Positions 7,497 to 15,961 of a DNA stretch of 25,535 bases are shown here, piece after piece; positions within the stretch are counted from its first letter, which is position 1; each line of letters opens with the position of its first letter. The position numbers were made by a program, and so were the translations under genes. Under the pieces are notes generated by a model. The model saw only the letters and a program-made list of their open reading frames with translations, was not told the origin of the DNA and made no database searches. This DNA comes from Bacillota bacterium (lineage in GTDB: Bacteria; Bacillota_I; Bacilli_A; RF39; UBA660). The stretch is from the NCBI GenBank assembly GCA_003149915.1, contig QAMK01000025.1, positions 1 through 25,535 of the forward strand. The letters are read 5' to 3'.

Positions 7497-9249
7497 TTTC
7501 TAACTCCTCCTTTGACAATTGTGAATATGCGATTTCTTGGTAAACTTTACATGTCTTCATCAACTCTTGATGCGTTCCCATACCGACACATTCGCCTTTA
7601 TCTAGTACGATAATTTTATCGGCATTGATAATCGTTCCAATTCTTTGGGCAACGATTAAAGAAGTCGCATTCTTCGTATATTTCTTTAGTTCGCTTCTTA
7701 AAACGAAATCGGTCTTGTAATCTAATGCTGAGAAACTATCATCGAAAATGTAGATTTCTGGGTCTCTCGCAATGGCTCTAGCAATTGCAAGACGTTGTTT
7801 TTGACCACCAGATACGTTCGTGCCACCAGATGCGATATAAGAATTGTATGTTTCTGGCATCTTCAAAACGAAATCTTCGGCCTGAGCGACGTGGACTGCT
7901 TCTTGAATCTTTTTCTCGCTCTTCTTACCTTTGCCGTTTTCTCCATATGCGACGTTATAGTTTACACTTCCACCAAACATGACTGCACGTTGTGGAACAT
8001 AACCTAATTTATTATGAAGTGTCTCTAGTTTGTAATCTTTGACGTTAATACCGTCTACTAATACTTCGCCCCGAGTCGCATCGTAAAATCTAGGTACTAA
8101 GTTAATCAAAGTACTTTTACCAGAACCGGTACTTCCGATAAAGGCAACGACTTCCCCTTTCTTAGCCGTAAACGAAATATCTTTTAAGACGTACTCTTGT
8201 GAATCTGGGTACATGAAGGATACGTTCTTAAATTCGACTTCGCCTTCTTTTTTCGTTTTACCTGAGAATTTACCGTCTTTGATCTTCGCTTCTGTTTCTA
8301 ACACTTCATTAATACGGTCAGCAGAAACACTGGCACGTGGATACATGATGAAAATCATCGCTAACATCAAGAATGACATAATGACTTGCATTGCATAACT
8401 TGAGAATACGACCATATCACTGAATAGAGTCAATTTAGAAGCCATACCAGCATCACTAATCAAGCTTGCACCTAAGAAGTAAATTCCAAGGGGCAGTAAG
8501 TTCATGATTAAGTACATAATCGGTGACATGATACTCATCATTCTTTGGTTAAACAACTGTGTAGAAGTTAACTTATGGTTTCCTACTTCGAATTTATCTT
8601 CTTGATACTTTTCAGCATTAAATGCACGGACGACGCGAATACCAGTTAAGTTTTCACGAGTTAACGCGTTGATGTTATCAATTAACTTTTGAACAATCTT
8701 GAACTTTGGTAAAACTGTCAATACCAAAACAGCAATTGTCACTAGTAGGATCAATACCGCAAAACCTGTCAACATACTCCAAGTCCAGCTCTTATTCAAA
8801 ATCTTGAATACAGCCCAGACAGCGGTAATTGGGGCTTTGATAATCAACTGTGTGCCCATTGAAATCAACATTTGAACGTTTGTAATATCGTTCGTTGTTC
8901 TCGTAATCAAACTGCTCGTTGAGAATAATTTGATTTCTTCCATACTGAATCCTTGTACTTTTTCAAACACTTTTTTACCAAGTGTACGAGAAAAGTTTGC
9001 AGAAACAGAAGAAGTTAAGTATCCTACGATGATCATAGCGATTAAACTACCACCAGCGCAGGCTAACATATAACCACCTTGAACTAAAATGTCGTTAATC
9101 GTACTGCCTTCCGTTTGGACAAGACGTGTAATTTCAGACATGTAATCCGGTAGTTTCAAATCTAACCAAACTTGAAAGACAATCAATACGACACTGATCA
9201 ATATGGTAATGACATCTTTTTTCGTTAGGTTCTTAAATAACTTAAACAT
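7489..9249 (-). CDS. ABC multidrug exporter subunit with degenerate ATP site
   Basis: A 586-residue half transporter: six membrane helices (about 13-310) followed by an ATPase domain. Walker A GSTGSGKS (372-379) and the signature VSGGQ (479-483) are intact. The catalytic Glu after Walker B is replaced by Asp504 (IFDDS), and the switch His by Gln535 (IVAQR). This is the known pattern of the degenerate subunit in heterodimeric exporters; its partner at 5127-7496 keeps Glu and His but has a weakened signature, so the two ATP sites are asymmetric. Start at 9249: the GGAGGAGGAG ribosome binding site is formed by the Glu-Glu-Glu codons near the end of marR, and the genes overlap by 8 bases. Regulation is probably by the MarR protein encoded first in the operon. 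Confidence 0.94.
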   Translation of the reverse strand: MFKLFKNLTKKDVITILISVVLIVFQVWLDLKLPDYMSEITRLVQTEGSTINDILVQGGYMLACAGGSLIAMIIVGYLTSSVSANFSRTLGKKVFEKVQGFSMEEIKLFSTSSLITRTTNDITNVQMLISMGTQLIIKAPITAVWAVFKILNKSWTWSMLTGFAVLILLVTIAVLVLTVLPKFKIVQKLIDNINALTRENLTGIRVVRAFNAEKYQEDKFEVGNHKLTSTQLFNQRMMSIMSPIMYLIMNLLPLGIYFLGASLISDAGMASKLTLFSDMVVFSSYAMQVIMSFLMLAMIFIMYPRASVSADRINEVLETEAKIKDGKFSGKTKKEGEVEFKNVSFMYPDSQEYVLKDISFTAKKGEVVAFIGSTGSGKSTLINLVPRFYDATRGEVLVDGINVKDYKLETLHNKLGYVPQRAVMFGGSVNYNVAYGENGKGKKSEKKIQEAVHVAQAEDFVLKMPETYNSYIASGGTNVSGGQKQRLAIARAIARDPEIYIFDDSFSALDYKTDFVLRSELKKYTKNATSLIVAQRIGTIINADKIIVLDKGECVGMGTHQELMKTCKVYQEIAYSQLSKEELENA

Positions 9250-9694
9250 TTGTCTCCTCCTCCAACTTTATAAAATTTTGAAAAATTTGATTGAGCACTT
9301 TTTTACATACATCTAAGTCCTCTTTCGAAAGACCTTGAATCAGCTCTTTAAAAAGTGCCTTCTGTCCTTCTTGTAATACTTTTACTTTTTCTTGAGCAGT
9401 TTCCGTAAATACAATTTTTTGATAACGGTGATCGCTTGTATCTTCTTGAAATACGATGAGTCCTTTTTTCGAAAGAGAAGTCAATGCTTTGGACACATAA
9501 GACTTGGATAATCCTCGATATACTACGGCATCACAAGCATGGTTGCAATCGGGATTGTTTGCTAAAAACAAAAGAATGTGCCCTTCTTGTGGAGTCAGAC
9601 CAATTTGGTTCGTAATGGCTCCCATTCTACTTTCAAAAAATGGATGGGCTCGTTTTGTTAGATATAAGATTTGTGAAAATGATTTCTTTTTCAT
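9242..9694 (-). CDS. MarR-family transcriptional regulator
   Basis: A 150-residue winged-helix regulator. The MarR core is visible: a helix with IGLTPQEGHILLFLANNP, the recognition region YRGLSKSYVSKALTSLSKKGLI, then the wing EDTSDHRYQKIVFTETA, where D-x-R is the conserved wing motif. An upstream in-frame ATG (9739) lies at the expected transcription start, only about six bases past the -10 box. The ATG at 9694 has an AGAGG site seven bases upstream and is chosen. It is the first gene of a three-gene unit with 8-base overlaps into both ABC subunits, the classic layout of a locally acting repressor of a drug exporter. The inducer is unknown. Confidence 0.93.
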   Translation of the reverse strand: MKKKSFSQILYLTKRAHPFFESRMGAITNQIGLTPQEGHILLFLANNPDCNHACDAVVYRGLSKSYVSKALTSLSKKGLIVFQEDTSDHRYQKIVFTETAQEKVKVLQEGQKALFKELIQGLSKEDLDVCKKVLNQIFQNFIKLEEETNV

Positions 9695-9714
9695 ATCATC
9701 GCCTCTTTTAATTA

Positions 9715-9773
9715 GTTTCTTCGGAAACCGTTTGGACATTAATCATTATAGTTACTTCTATAAAAAAGGTCAA
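9715..9773 (-). promoter_or_regulatory. Promoter of the marR-ABC operon with candidate operator repeats
   Basis: TTGACC (9768-9773) and TATAAT (9745-9750) on the minus strand with 17-base spacing. A small inverted repeat GTTTC/GAAAC (9715-9719 and 9724-9728) lies in the leader, and AGTAACT sits between -35 and -10. Either could be a MarR site, but the symmetry is short and the assignment is tentative. Confidence 0.75.
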
Positions 9774-9805
9774 TCATTTTTTCTATTTTCACATAATTTT
9801 CAGAA

Positions 9806-9829
9806 AAGAAAAAAGGAGGTATCTCCTTT
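9806..9829 (-). terminator. Intrinsic terminator of the surface-protein gene
   Basis: A perfect 7-bp stem AAAGGAG / CTCCTTT (9812-9818 and 9823-9829, 4-base loop) is followed on the minus strand by T-rich sequence. The TAA stop (9828-9830) falls in the 5' arm. Confidence 0.85.
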
Positions 9830-11024
9830 AATTTAATCTATATGGATCCGCTTCTGTACCAAGACCGCTTCCGAATACGCCGGATGATAAAGCAACGACG
9901 GGACGAACACTCATGGCAGTCGTCGGTACATCGTAACTAATCTTATGTGTACTTCTAGATGTCGTAATCGTATACAAACGTTCTGAATCGCCACTGCGGC
10001 CGTTCATTAGATAGAACTCTTCTCCTTCTACACCTAGGTAGTTGTTTAATCCACAGGAACTATTGTCGAACTTGTTATCACAATTGCTATCCGTAGACGC
10101 TAACATGTAATCGGAAATATTTAAAAGACCAATATTGCCTGTCATCGTTGTTAAGTTTTCGTATTCGATGACGCTTGCAATATCTTTATCACTGGTACTG
10201 ACAGAGCCTGCCTTTAAAGTGTACGGACTTAAATATTGTCTAGAAGATGCATCTATATTTGGATAATACACGGTTTCTAAATACAGTTTTAAGAGACTAT
10301 CCAAATCGGTGTACTGGTCAATTAACTCTTTCTTTTGAACGACATGATACGTTCCTTTGGAGAAAGCATTACAACCAGAGTTAGAGGCATCACAGTAAGA
10401 ATCTGCTAAGTTTGGATCAAACGGTCTTCTACCAGCAATATCGAATGGAACGGTATGACTAGATAAGAATGTTTCTACTTCTGTAGCTGAAAAATACTGT
10501 TGCCAAAATGAAGTTTGTTCTTCTAATGCTTGCATCTCTTTGCTCGATAACACACCATCTTTGGTAATTTTGATTTTACCGTCAGATTCCACTGACACGA
10601 TGCGCCATAGTTCATTATTAAATTCAATGTAGTTATTGATGTTGCTACCTTGATAGTAGTAACGTCCAGTTGATTCATCATATTGGAGTCCTTCTATATC
10701 CGTAAGATCTCCTTCGTTTGTTAACATCGTCTCTAGTAGTGTCGTTTTGGTCTCCTCTTCGTAATCTTCAAATTCGTAACGAATGACGAGACCTTTTTGG
10801 GTATTTTCAGGAACTTCAGTGAGACCTCCTGGATAAGAAATCGTAATCGTAAAGGTTACGCTTTCTCCGGCTGGAATCATCGTTCCAGTGCCAATTCCTT
10901 CTATCCAAGTTTGAATCAAGGTATTGGTATCTGTTTCTATATAAATACTCGATATTACTTTGTTCACTTGGGAATAATTCAAAATCGTACATAATTTTGT
11001 TATAACATCATATTGAAAGTTCAC
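9828..11024 (-). CDS. Surface-type protein, probably 5'-truncated
   Basis: An open frame of about 400 codons with strong coding character but no convincing start: the frame runs back into the murE terminator, has no signal peptide, and its first ATG is at 10880 without a ribosome binding site. GTG codons at 11024 and 10967 also lack one; 11024 is used only as a nominal limit. The protein begins inside a beta-sandwich-like domain (PAGESVTFTITISYPGG). It continues with YYYQGSNINNYIEFNNELWRIV, a segment I associate with cell-surface proteins of uncultured gut Bacilli, has paired cysteines (YCDASNSGC, NCDNKFDNSSC), and ends SVRPVVALSSG...GTEADPYRLN. A complete relative would need a leader peptide and the start of the first domain. 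A gene remnant or a start lost by rearrangement next to murE is likely. Confidence 0.65.
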   Translation of the reverse strand: MNFQYDVITKLCTILNYSQVNKVISSIYIETDTNTLIQTWIEGIGTGTMIPAGESVTFTITISYPGGLTEVPENTQKGLVIRYEFEDYEEETKTTLLETMLTNEGDLTDIEGLQYDESTGRYYYQGSNINNYIEFNNELWRIVSVESDGKIKITKDGVLSSKEMQALEEQTSFWQQYFSATEVETFLSSHTVPFDIAGRRPFDPNLADSYCDASNSGCNAFSKGTYHVVQKKELIDQYTDLDSLLKLYLETVYYPNIDASSRQYLSPYTLKAGSVSTSDKDIASVIEYENLTTMTGNIGLLNISDYMLASTDSNCDNKFDNSSCGLNNYLGVEGEEFYLMNGRSGDSERLYTITTSRSTHKISYDVPTTAMSVRPVVALSSGVFGSGLGTEADPYRLN

Positions 11025-11039
11025 AATATATTTTTTGAC

Positions 11040-11063
11040 AAAAAACGACAAGTTTACTTGTCG
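11040..11063 (-). terminator. Intrinsic terminator of murE
   Basis: A perfect 7-bp stem CGACAAG / CTTGTCG (11046-11052 and 11057-11063, 4-base loop) with six T after it on the minus strand. The murE stop TAA (11054-11056) forms part of the loop. Confidence 0.92.
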
Positions 11064-12472
11064 CTTGTAAAGTAGTCAGCGATGACATCATAATCGCAAT
11101 ACGGAACATAACCAGATGCTAAAGCCATGTAGTTATCTCTTCCTTTGCCAGCAATCAATACGATATCGTCTTTCTCTGCAATAGAGAGTGCTCTTGCAAT
11201 TGCTTCTTTGCGGTCCGGGCATCGTTCATAGTTTTTTTTATCTTTTGAAAGTGTCAATAACTCGTCAATAATAGTGTCAACATCTTCCGTACGAGGATCA
11301 TCCATTGTAAAGATGACATAATCGGAATGGTCTAAAACGATTTTTCCCATTAGACCTCGTTTTTCTTTTTCTCTTCCACCAGCGCTTCCCGTGACGGTAA
11401 TGATACGGTTCTTTTTTATCTTGTCTAGTACTTCATATAATTTTTTAAATGCATCTGGCGTATGCGCATAATCTAATAGAATCGAATAATTTTGACCAAA
11501 ATCTAAAAACTCTAGTCTGCCTGGTAACACTCGAATATTTTTGACACGAGAGACAATTTCCTCCATTGAATAACCATAATGAATCAATGTAAGGATTGCA
11601 GCCGCTAAGTTGTAGGCATTAAACTCACCTAGCAGTTTACTTTCTACTAGATACGTTTTTCCTTGATAGCGGTATTCAATTTTTGTACACGATGGTGTTT
11701 GTTCACACGATACAATTTGTAGAGTCGATTCTTTTTTGCCGTATGTCATAATCTCGGATTTGCATACAGATACTTCTTTTTCGTAATTTTCATCGTCGAT
11801 ATTTAAAATTGCTACTCCTTTGGGACTTAACAAACTTAGCAGTTTTAATTTGGCTGCAACATAATTCTCTTTGGTCTTATGAATGTTTAAATGGTCTTCT
11901 GTAATATTCGTAAAAATAGTTACGTCGAACGTAACACCCCAAAGGCGATTTCTAAAAAGTGCTTCAGAGGATGCCTCCATACTCAAATAGCGGTTTCCAG
12001 ATTTCACAAAACGATCCATATATTTATAAAGTCGGTCGGCATCTGGGCAAGTATTGATAATTGGTTCCTGAAAATTGTGAGATATGATTCCATTTGTGCC
12101 CATATAGCCACAGATATCGCGTCCCATCAAGTCTTGAATGATACTGGCAACGGTCGTCTTACCGTTCGTTCCCGTTACACCAATGATCTTTAACTTTTCT
12201 TCGGGATGATCAAAAAAACGTTTGGCAAGCAATGTCAATTCTTTATTGGTGTCCTCTACATATATGACAGGAACACTTGTCTCTACTTTTCTACTGGCAA
12301 CAACCGCTACGGCACCATGTGAGACTGCATCTGCTACAAACTCGTGGCGATCAGCTGTCACTCCCATCGTACAGACGAAAAGGTCTCCTTCCTCACATTC
12401 TTTGGAGTTAATTTTAATATCCTTAATCATCGTTTCATAAGGACAGTCGTATAACTCATTTAACTTCTTCAT
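11054..12472 (-). CDS. murE: UDP-N-acetylmuramyl-tripeptide synthetase MurE
   Basis: A 472-residue Mur ligase that adds the third residue (diaminopimelate or lysine) to UDP-MurNAc-L-Ala-D-Glu in the cytoplasm. The ATP-binding loop GVTGTNGKTT lies at 98-107, the substrate region NTCPDADRLYK near 140, the central motif MEASSEAL near 165 (usual form MEVSSHAL), TNITEDHLNIH near 190, LLDYAHTPDAF near 333, and GSAGGREKEKRG near 362. The third-residue selector is DDPR (391-394); DNPR is typical of mDAP enzymes and DNPA of some Lys enzymes, so Arg points towards mDAP but the Asp is unusual. The start follows AGGTGA. It has its own promoter region after the PBP terminator. mraY, murD and ftsW do not follow, so the cluster is broken here. 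Confidence 0.95.
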   Translation of the reverse strand: MKKLNELYDCPYETMIKDIKINSKECEEGDLFVCTMGVTADRHEFVADAVSHGAVAVVASRKVETSVPVIYVEDTNKELTLLAKRFFDHPEEKLKIIGVTGTNGKTTVASIIQDLMGRDICGYMGTNGIISHNFQEPIINTCPDADRLYKYMDRFVKSGNRYLSMEASSEALFRNRLWGVTFDVTIFTNITEDHLNIHKTKENYVAAKLKLLSLLSPKGVAILNIDDENYEKEVSVCKSEIMTYGKKESTLQIVSCEQTPSCTKIEYRYQGKTYLVESKLLGEFNAYNLAAAILTLIHYGYSMEEIVSRVKNIRVLPGRLEFLDFGQNYSILLDYAHTPDAFKKLYEVLDKIKKNRIITVTGSAGGREKEKRGLMGKIVLDHSDYVIFTMDDPRTEDVDTIIDELLTLSKDKKNYERCPDRKEAIARALSIAEKDDIVLIAGKGRDNYMALASGYVPYCDYDVIADYFTSDK

Positions 12473-12510
12473 CGTTTCACCTCTAGTACTATTTATGCCT
12501 CATACAAAAC

Positions 12511-12516
12511 ATTATA
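12511..12516 (-). promoter_or_regulatory. Likely -10 element of murE
   Basis: A TATAAT lies 39 bases upstream of the murE start, between the PBP terminator and AGGTGA. No good -35 hexamer is seen at 16-18 bases; the region there is T- and A-rich. Confidence 0.5.
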
Positions 12517-12541
12517 CACGAAAAAGAAGTATTTTTAAATG

Positions 12542-12568
12542 AAAAAGTCCTGCATTAAGCAGAACTTT
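12542..12568 (-). terminator. Intrinsic terminator of the mraZ-PBP operon
   Basis: A 10-bp stem with one G-T pair (12544-12553 with 12559-12568, loop 12554-12558) is followed by T-rich sequence on the minus strand. The stop TAA of the PBP gene (12555-12557) lies in the loop. Confidence 0.88.
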
Positions 12569-14708
12569 GAAATTTTACTTCTAATATTATCGTGAGCATG
12601 CTATCTTGATTTAAAATAGTACCTTCTGGAATCGATTGACTCGTTACGTATCCATTTCCTGTTACGGTGAGTGGTATTTTTAATAAATTTGCAAATGCCT
12701 TTACTTCTTTTAAGGACCAGCCAGTGATGTTTGGCATTGCAATCGTCGTATCATCATTCGTTACAAGGAACACTTTTTCTTTGTTGGTAATCGTCGTTCC
12801 TTCTGCTGGATATTGACTTACTACTTTCGTACCGTTACCAAGCACGTACGGTGTTACACCCATTTCTGTTAAAGTAGTTGTCGCATTGTTAATCGTCTGA
12901 TTGATGAAAGATGGCATTAAGTTTTCTACTACTGGATCTACTACTTCGTTATCGTCTGCCGTCGTATCGATACCATAATACTGTGTCGCATTGACGATAA
13001 TTTGGTCGATAATCATAGATAGTGGTCTAGCGGATTTCGATTGTGGTCTCGTCATCGTCGCATAGATAATCAGTTTGGGATTTTCTGCTGGGTAGATTCC
13101 TGCAAATCCTCTGATGACATCGTATTCACCGGTCAAATATCCAGATCCGTCGGTAGAAGCAATTTGAGCAGTTCCTGTTTTGGCGATTAAGTCGTACCCT
13201 TCCATTGCATAGATAGAACCGGTACCAAAGTCGACAACGTCGTGCATAAGCTGTTTCATCTTTGTTACCGTAGAAGATGAGGCCACCTGTCCTAATTCAG
13301 TCCGTTCGCCTTGATAAGTCACTTCGCCCGTAGAGCCATCGACAATCTTATCGACGATGTAAGGTTGTAATAAGACACCGTCGTTGGCAATCGCTGTCAA
13401 GGCTTTGATATTTTGAATTGGTGTCGTCAAAATTCCTTGACCGAAACTAGCATTGATTACTTCTGTTTCGTATTGAAATGAAATTTTACCAGATGCTTCG
13501 TTCGGCAGTTCGATGCCAGTCTTGCTGCCAAAACCCAATTTTTTAAAGTAATTTCCTAATGTTGCGCGGTCGATATATTTGGTTACTAAGTTGGCAACAG
13601 CGACGTTACTAGATTGTGCAAACCCATAATCGTACGTGATGACACCCCAACCAGCACGGTCGTGGTCACCAATTTGGGTACCGTCTTGGGCTGTATAAAT
13701 ACCCGATAAGTACGTGTCGTTACCGTTGTATTTTCCAGCTTCCATCGCAGCCATATACGTGTATATTTTCATCGTCGAACCTGGTTCAGTACCGATGGAA
13801 ACATTAGAGTCTAAATAACTTACAATATCATTTCTCGTATTCGGATCGAATGATGGATAACTGGCAGATGCTAAAATGGCACCTGTCTCGGCATCTGCAA
13901 CCATGATGTTGACACCATCAAACGCATACTGTTTAGCAGATTCCGCAATGGCTTGTTCGACAAACAATTGAATGTTGGAGTCGACTGTCAAATAGACGTC
14001 GTCGCCATCTTCTGCTTCGACACGAATTTCATCGGTGCCACTGATTTTATATCCGTTACGGTCTTTTTGATAGGTGACATATCCATCTGTTCCAGATAGG
14101 ATATCATCGTACTGTTTTTCGATTCCCATTTCTCCTGTGATTTCACCAGAACTATCAGTCTTTGCATAACCGATGGCATAAGATAAGAAGTTCCCGTTTG
14201 GATAATATCTCGTCTGTGTTTCGATAAAGTCGATTCCTGGTAGACCGAGCGCTAAAATCTTATCTTTTTGAATTTCATTTAAACTTTTACCTGCTTTGCC
14301 AAACTCTGTCTGGTAGACGCCCTCTTTATTTAAAAGCGACAATATTTCTTCATAACTCATGTCAATGACAGTCGATAATGCTTGGGCTGTTCCTTCTTTA
14401 TCGACGACGTGTTGAGGATTGTTCTCGTTCGTCGTACGATCTGGATCTAAATACGCAATTAACGTGTAAGAGTACACATTTTCTGCTAGTGTTTCACCAT
14501 TGACGTCGTATATTTTACCACGAGTAGCCGTTAACGTATCCGTCCTTGTCGTTCTAGAAGAAGAGAACTCTTTGATATTAATTCCATCAATATTAGTGGA
14601 AAGAGCTAGGTATGCACCACGTCCAATAATCAATGCAAAAAAAAGAAAAGACGCAATAATAACCAGATTCCCAGTTGGAACATTATTATTTTTTCTTTTC
14701 TTCTTCAC
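12555..14708 (-). CDS. Class B penicillin-binding protein with two PASTA domains (division transpeptidase)
   Basis: A 717-residue monofunctional PBP. Order: basic cytosolic tail (KKKRKNNN), one membrane anchor (~15-37), a dimerisation region (ATRGKIYDVNGETLAEN near 62), the transpeptidase, and two C-terminal PASTA repeats (~597-712). Active-site motifs are present: STMK with nucleophile Ser near 311, SSN near 367, and KTGT near 510. It crosslinks peptidoglycan outside the membrane; position after ftsL and the PASTA repeats match PBP2x/SpoVD/FtsI-type division PBPs. A GTG directly after the ftsL stop (14717) is in frame, but the GTG at 14708 has AGGTGAT at proper distance and is preferred. Its stop codon sits in the terminator loop. 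Confidence 0.95.
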   Translation of the reverse strand: MKKKRKNNNVPTGNLVIIASFLFFALIIGRGAYLALSTNIDGINIKEFSSSRTTRTDTLTATRGKIYDVNGETLAENVYSYTLIAYLDPDRTTNENNPQHVVDKEGTAQALSTVIDMSYEEILSLLNKEGVYQTEFGKAGKSLNEIQKDKILALGLPGIDFIETQTRYYPNGNFLSYAIGYAKTDSSGEITGEMGIEKQYDDILSGTDGYVTYQKDRNGYKISGTDEIRVEAEDGDDVYLTVDSNIQLFVEQAIAESAKQYAFDGVNIMVADAETGAILASASYPSFDPNTRNDIVSYLDSNVSIGTEPGSTMKIYTYMAAMEAGKYNGNDTYLSGIYTAQDGTQIGDHDRAGWGVITYDYGFAQSSNVAVANLVTKYIDRATLGNYFKKLGFGSKTGIELPNEASGKISFQYETEVINASFGQGILTTPIQNIKALTAIANDGVLLQPYIVDKIVDGSTGEVTYQGERTELGQVASSSTVTKMKQLMHDVVDFGTGSIYAMEGYDLIAKTGTAQIASTDGSGYLTGEYDVIRGFAGIYPAENPKLIIYATMTRPQSKSARPLSMIIDQIIVNATQYYGIDTTADDNEVVDPVVENLMPSFINQTINNATTTLTEMGVTPYVLGNGTKVVSQYPAEGTTITNKEKVFLVTNDDTTIAMPNITGWSLKEVKAFANLLKIPLTVTGNGYVTSQSIPEGTILNQDSMLTIILEVKFQSSA

Positions 14709-14717
14709 TGATATCAC

Positions 14718-15011
14718 CTACTCTGTTATCGATTTAATGTTATCATTATTATAACTCAAACCTTGGTCTTCGGCAACCTGTTGAATTTTATCCAAAGATG
14801 CGAGTTCGTTGATAGCCATGTTTAACGATTCGTTTTTCTTTTCTTGCGTTGCAATCTCTTTGTTCACTTTTTCTACTTCATAGTTAATTTGCGACAAAGC
14901 AGCTTTGGTGAACACGACTGCTACTGGTGAGGCAATCACCAGTATGGTCGTAAGCAAATATAAAAAGCGTTCAAACTTTGTAATTTTCAATCGTTTTTTA
15001 ACTTTTCGCAT
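14718..15011 (-). CDS. ftsL: FtsL-like cell-division protein
   Basis: A 97-residue bitopic protein: basic N-tail (MRKVKKRLKITKFER), one membrane helix (~16-38, LYLLTTILVIASPVAVVFTKA), then a coiled coil (INYEVEKVNKEIATQEKKNESLNMAINELASLDK) ending in VAEDQGL. This architecture and the position between rsmH and the division PBP define FtsL in Bacillota, although the sequence itself is poorly conserved. FtsL works with DivIC and DivIB outside the membrane to activate septal synthesis. The start at 15011 has AAGGGA about nine bases upstream; the stop abuts the PBP start region. Confidence 0.88.
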   Translation of the reverse strand: MRKVKKRLKITKFERFLYLLTTILVIASPVAVVFTKAALSQINYEVEKVNKEIATQEKKNESLNMAINELASLDKIQQVAEDQGLSYNNDNIKSITE

Positions 15012-15025
15012 TTTGGAATCCCTTC

Positions 15026-15952
15026 TTATTTTATTCTTTTTATTACCCTTAACTTTGCACTTCTAGCACGAGGATTTTCTTCTAATTCTTCCGTTGTTGG
15101 TGCAATTGCTTTTTTACTAACTAGTTCGAAATCTGGAAGTTTCTCTTTTGGAACGTCTGGTAATCCTTTTAAAACTGGATCCACTTCCGTAACTTCTTTG
15201 AATTTATTCTTTACAATTCGGTCTTCTAGCGAATGGAATGTAATGACAGAAATATGGCCATCAATTGCCAAGATGGAAAGTGCATCCTGTAGAGCAATTT
15301 CTAATACTTCCAATTCACGATTGACATAAATGCGAATCGCTTGAAATACCTTTCTAGCTGGATGAGATGCTCTTCGGACTCGTTCCGGCACACTGTTTTT
15401 AATAATTTCTGCTAACTCCAATGTCGTTTCAATTGGGTGTTCTCTTCTAGCAGCAACAATGTTCTTAGCAATCGAGCGAGAAAATTTTTCTTCGCCATAG
15501 CGATAAAAAATATCTGCTAGTTCTGCTTCTTCAAATGTATTGACAACGTCATAGGCAGATAATGCTTGTGTCTGATCCATTCGCATATCTAACTTTGCGT
15601 CTTGATGATAGGAAAATCCGCGGTCTGCTTCATCTAGTTGCGGACTAGAAACACCTAAGTCAAATAAGATGGCATCGACTTTTGTTATGCCTCTTTTTTC
15701 TAACTCTTCTTTTAAATTCGCAAAGTTCGCATGGATAATCGTAAAATTATCGCCTATTTCGGAAAGACGACCAGATGAAAAAGCGATGGCTTCTTCATCT
15801 TGATCAAATGCATATAAATGTCCCTTTTTAATTCTTTTTAGGATTTCGCTCGAATGTCCTCCATAACCTAGAGTACAATCGACAACGATACTGTCCTCTT
15901 TCAAATTTAGACCGTCGATGGATTCTTTTAATAATACACTAATATGTTTCAT
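15026..15952 (-). CDS. rsmH: 16S rRNA (cytosine-1402-N4)-methyltransferase RsmH
   Basis: A 308-residue SAM-dependent methyltransferase (MraW) that methylates C1402 in the ribosomal P site. Motifs: HISVLLKES at the start, the SAM-binding strand VVDCTLGYGGHS (~28-38), FDQDEEAI, DAILFDLGVSSPQLDEADRGFSYHQDAKLDMRMD, and VITFHSLEDRIVK near the end, all typical of the family. A GTG directly after the mraZ stop (15961) is in frame, but the ATG at 15952 is preceded by AGGTGA at five bases and gives the family N-terminus. It follows mraZ without a gap and precedes ftsL by 14 bases, within the conserved mra operon. Confidence 0.96.
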   Translation of the reverse strand: MKHISVLLKESIDGLNLKEDSIVVDCTLGYGGHSSEILKRIKKGHLYAFDQDEEAIAFSSGRLSEIGDNFTIIHANFANLKEELEKRGITKVDAILFDLGVSSPQLDEADRGFSYHQDAKLDMRMDQTQALSAYDVVNTFEEAELADIFYRYGEEKFSRSIAKNIVAARREHPIETTLELAEIIKNSVPERVRRASHPARKVFQAIRIYVNRELEVLEIALQDALSILAIDGHISVITFHSLEDRIVKNKFKEVTEVDPVLKGLPDVPKEKLPDFELVSKKAIAPTTEELEENPRARSAKLRVIKRIK

Positions 15953-15961
15953 GTTGCTCAC

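Noticed and set aside
9695..9739. Longer MarR protein starting at 9739
   Set aside because: The ATG lies at the predicted transcription start, and AGAGG supports 9694.
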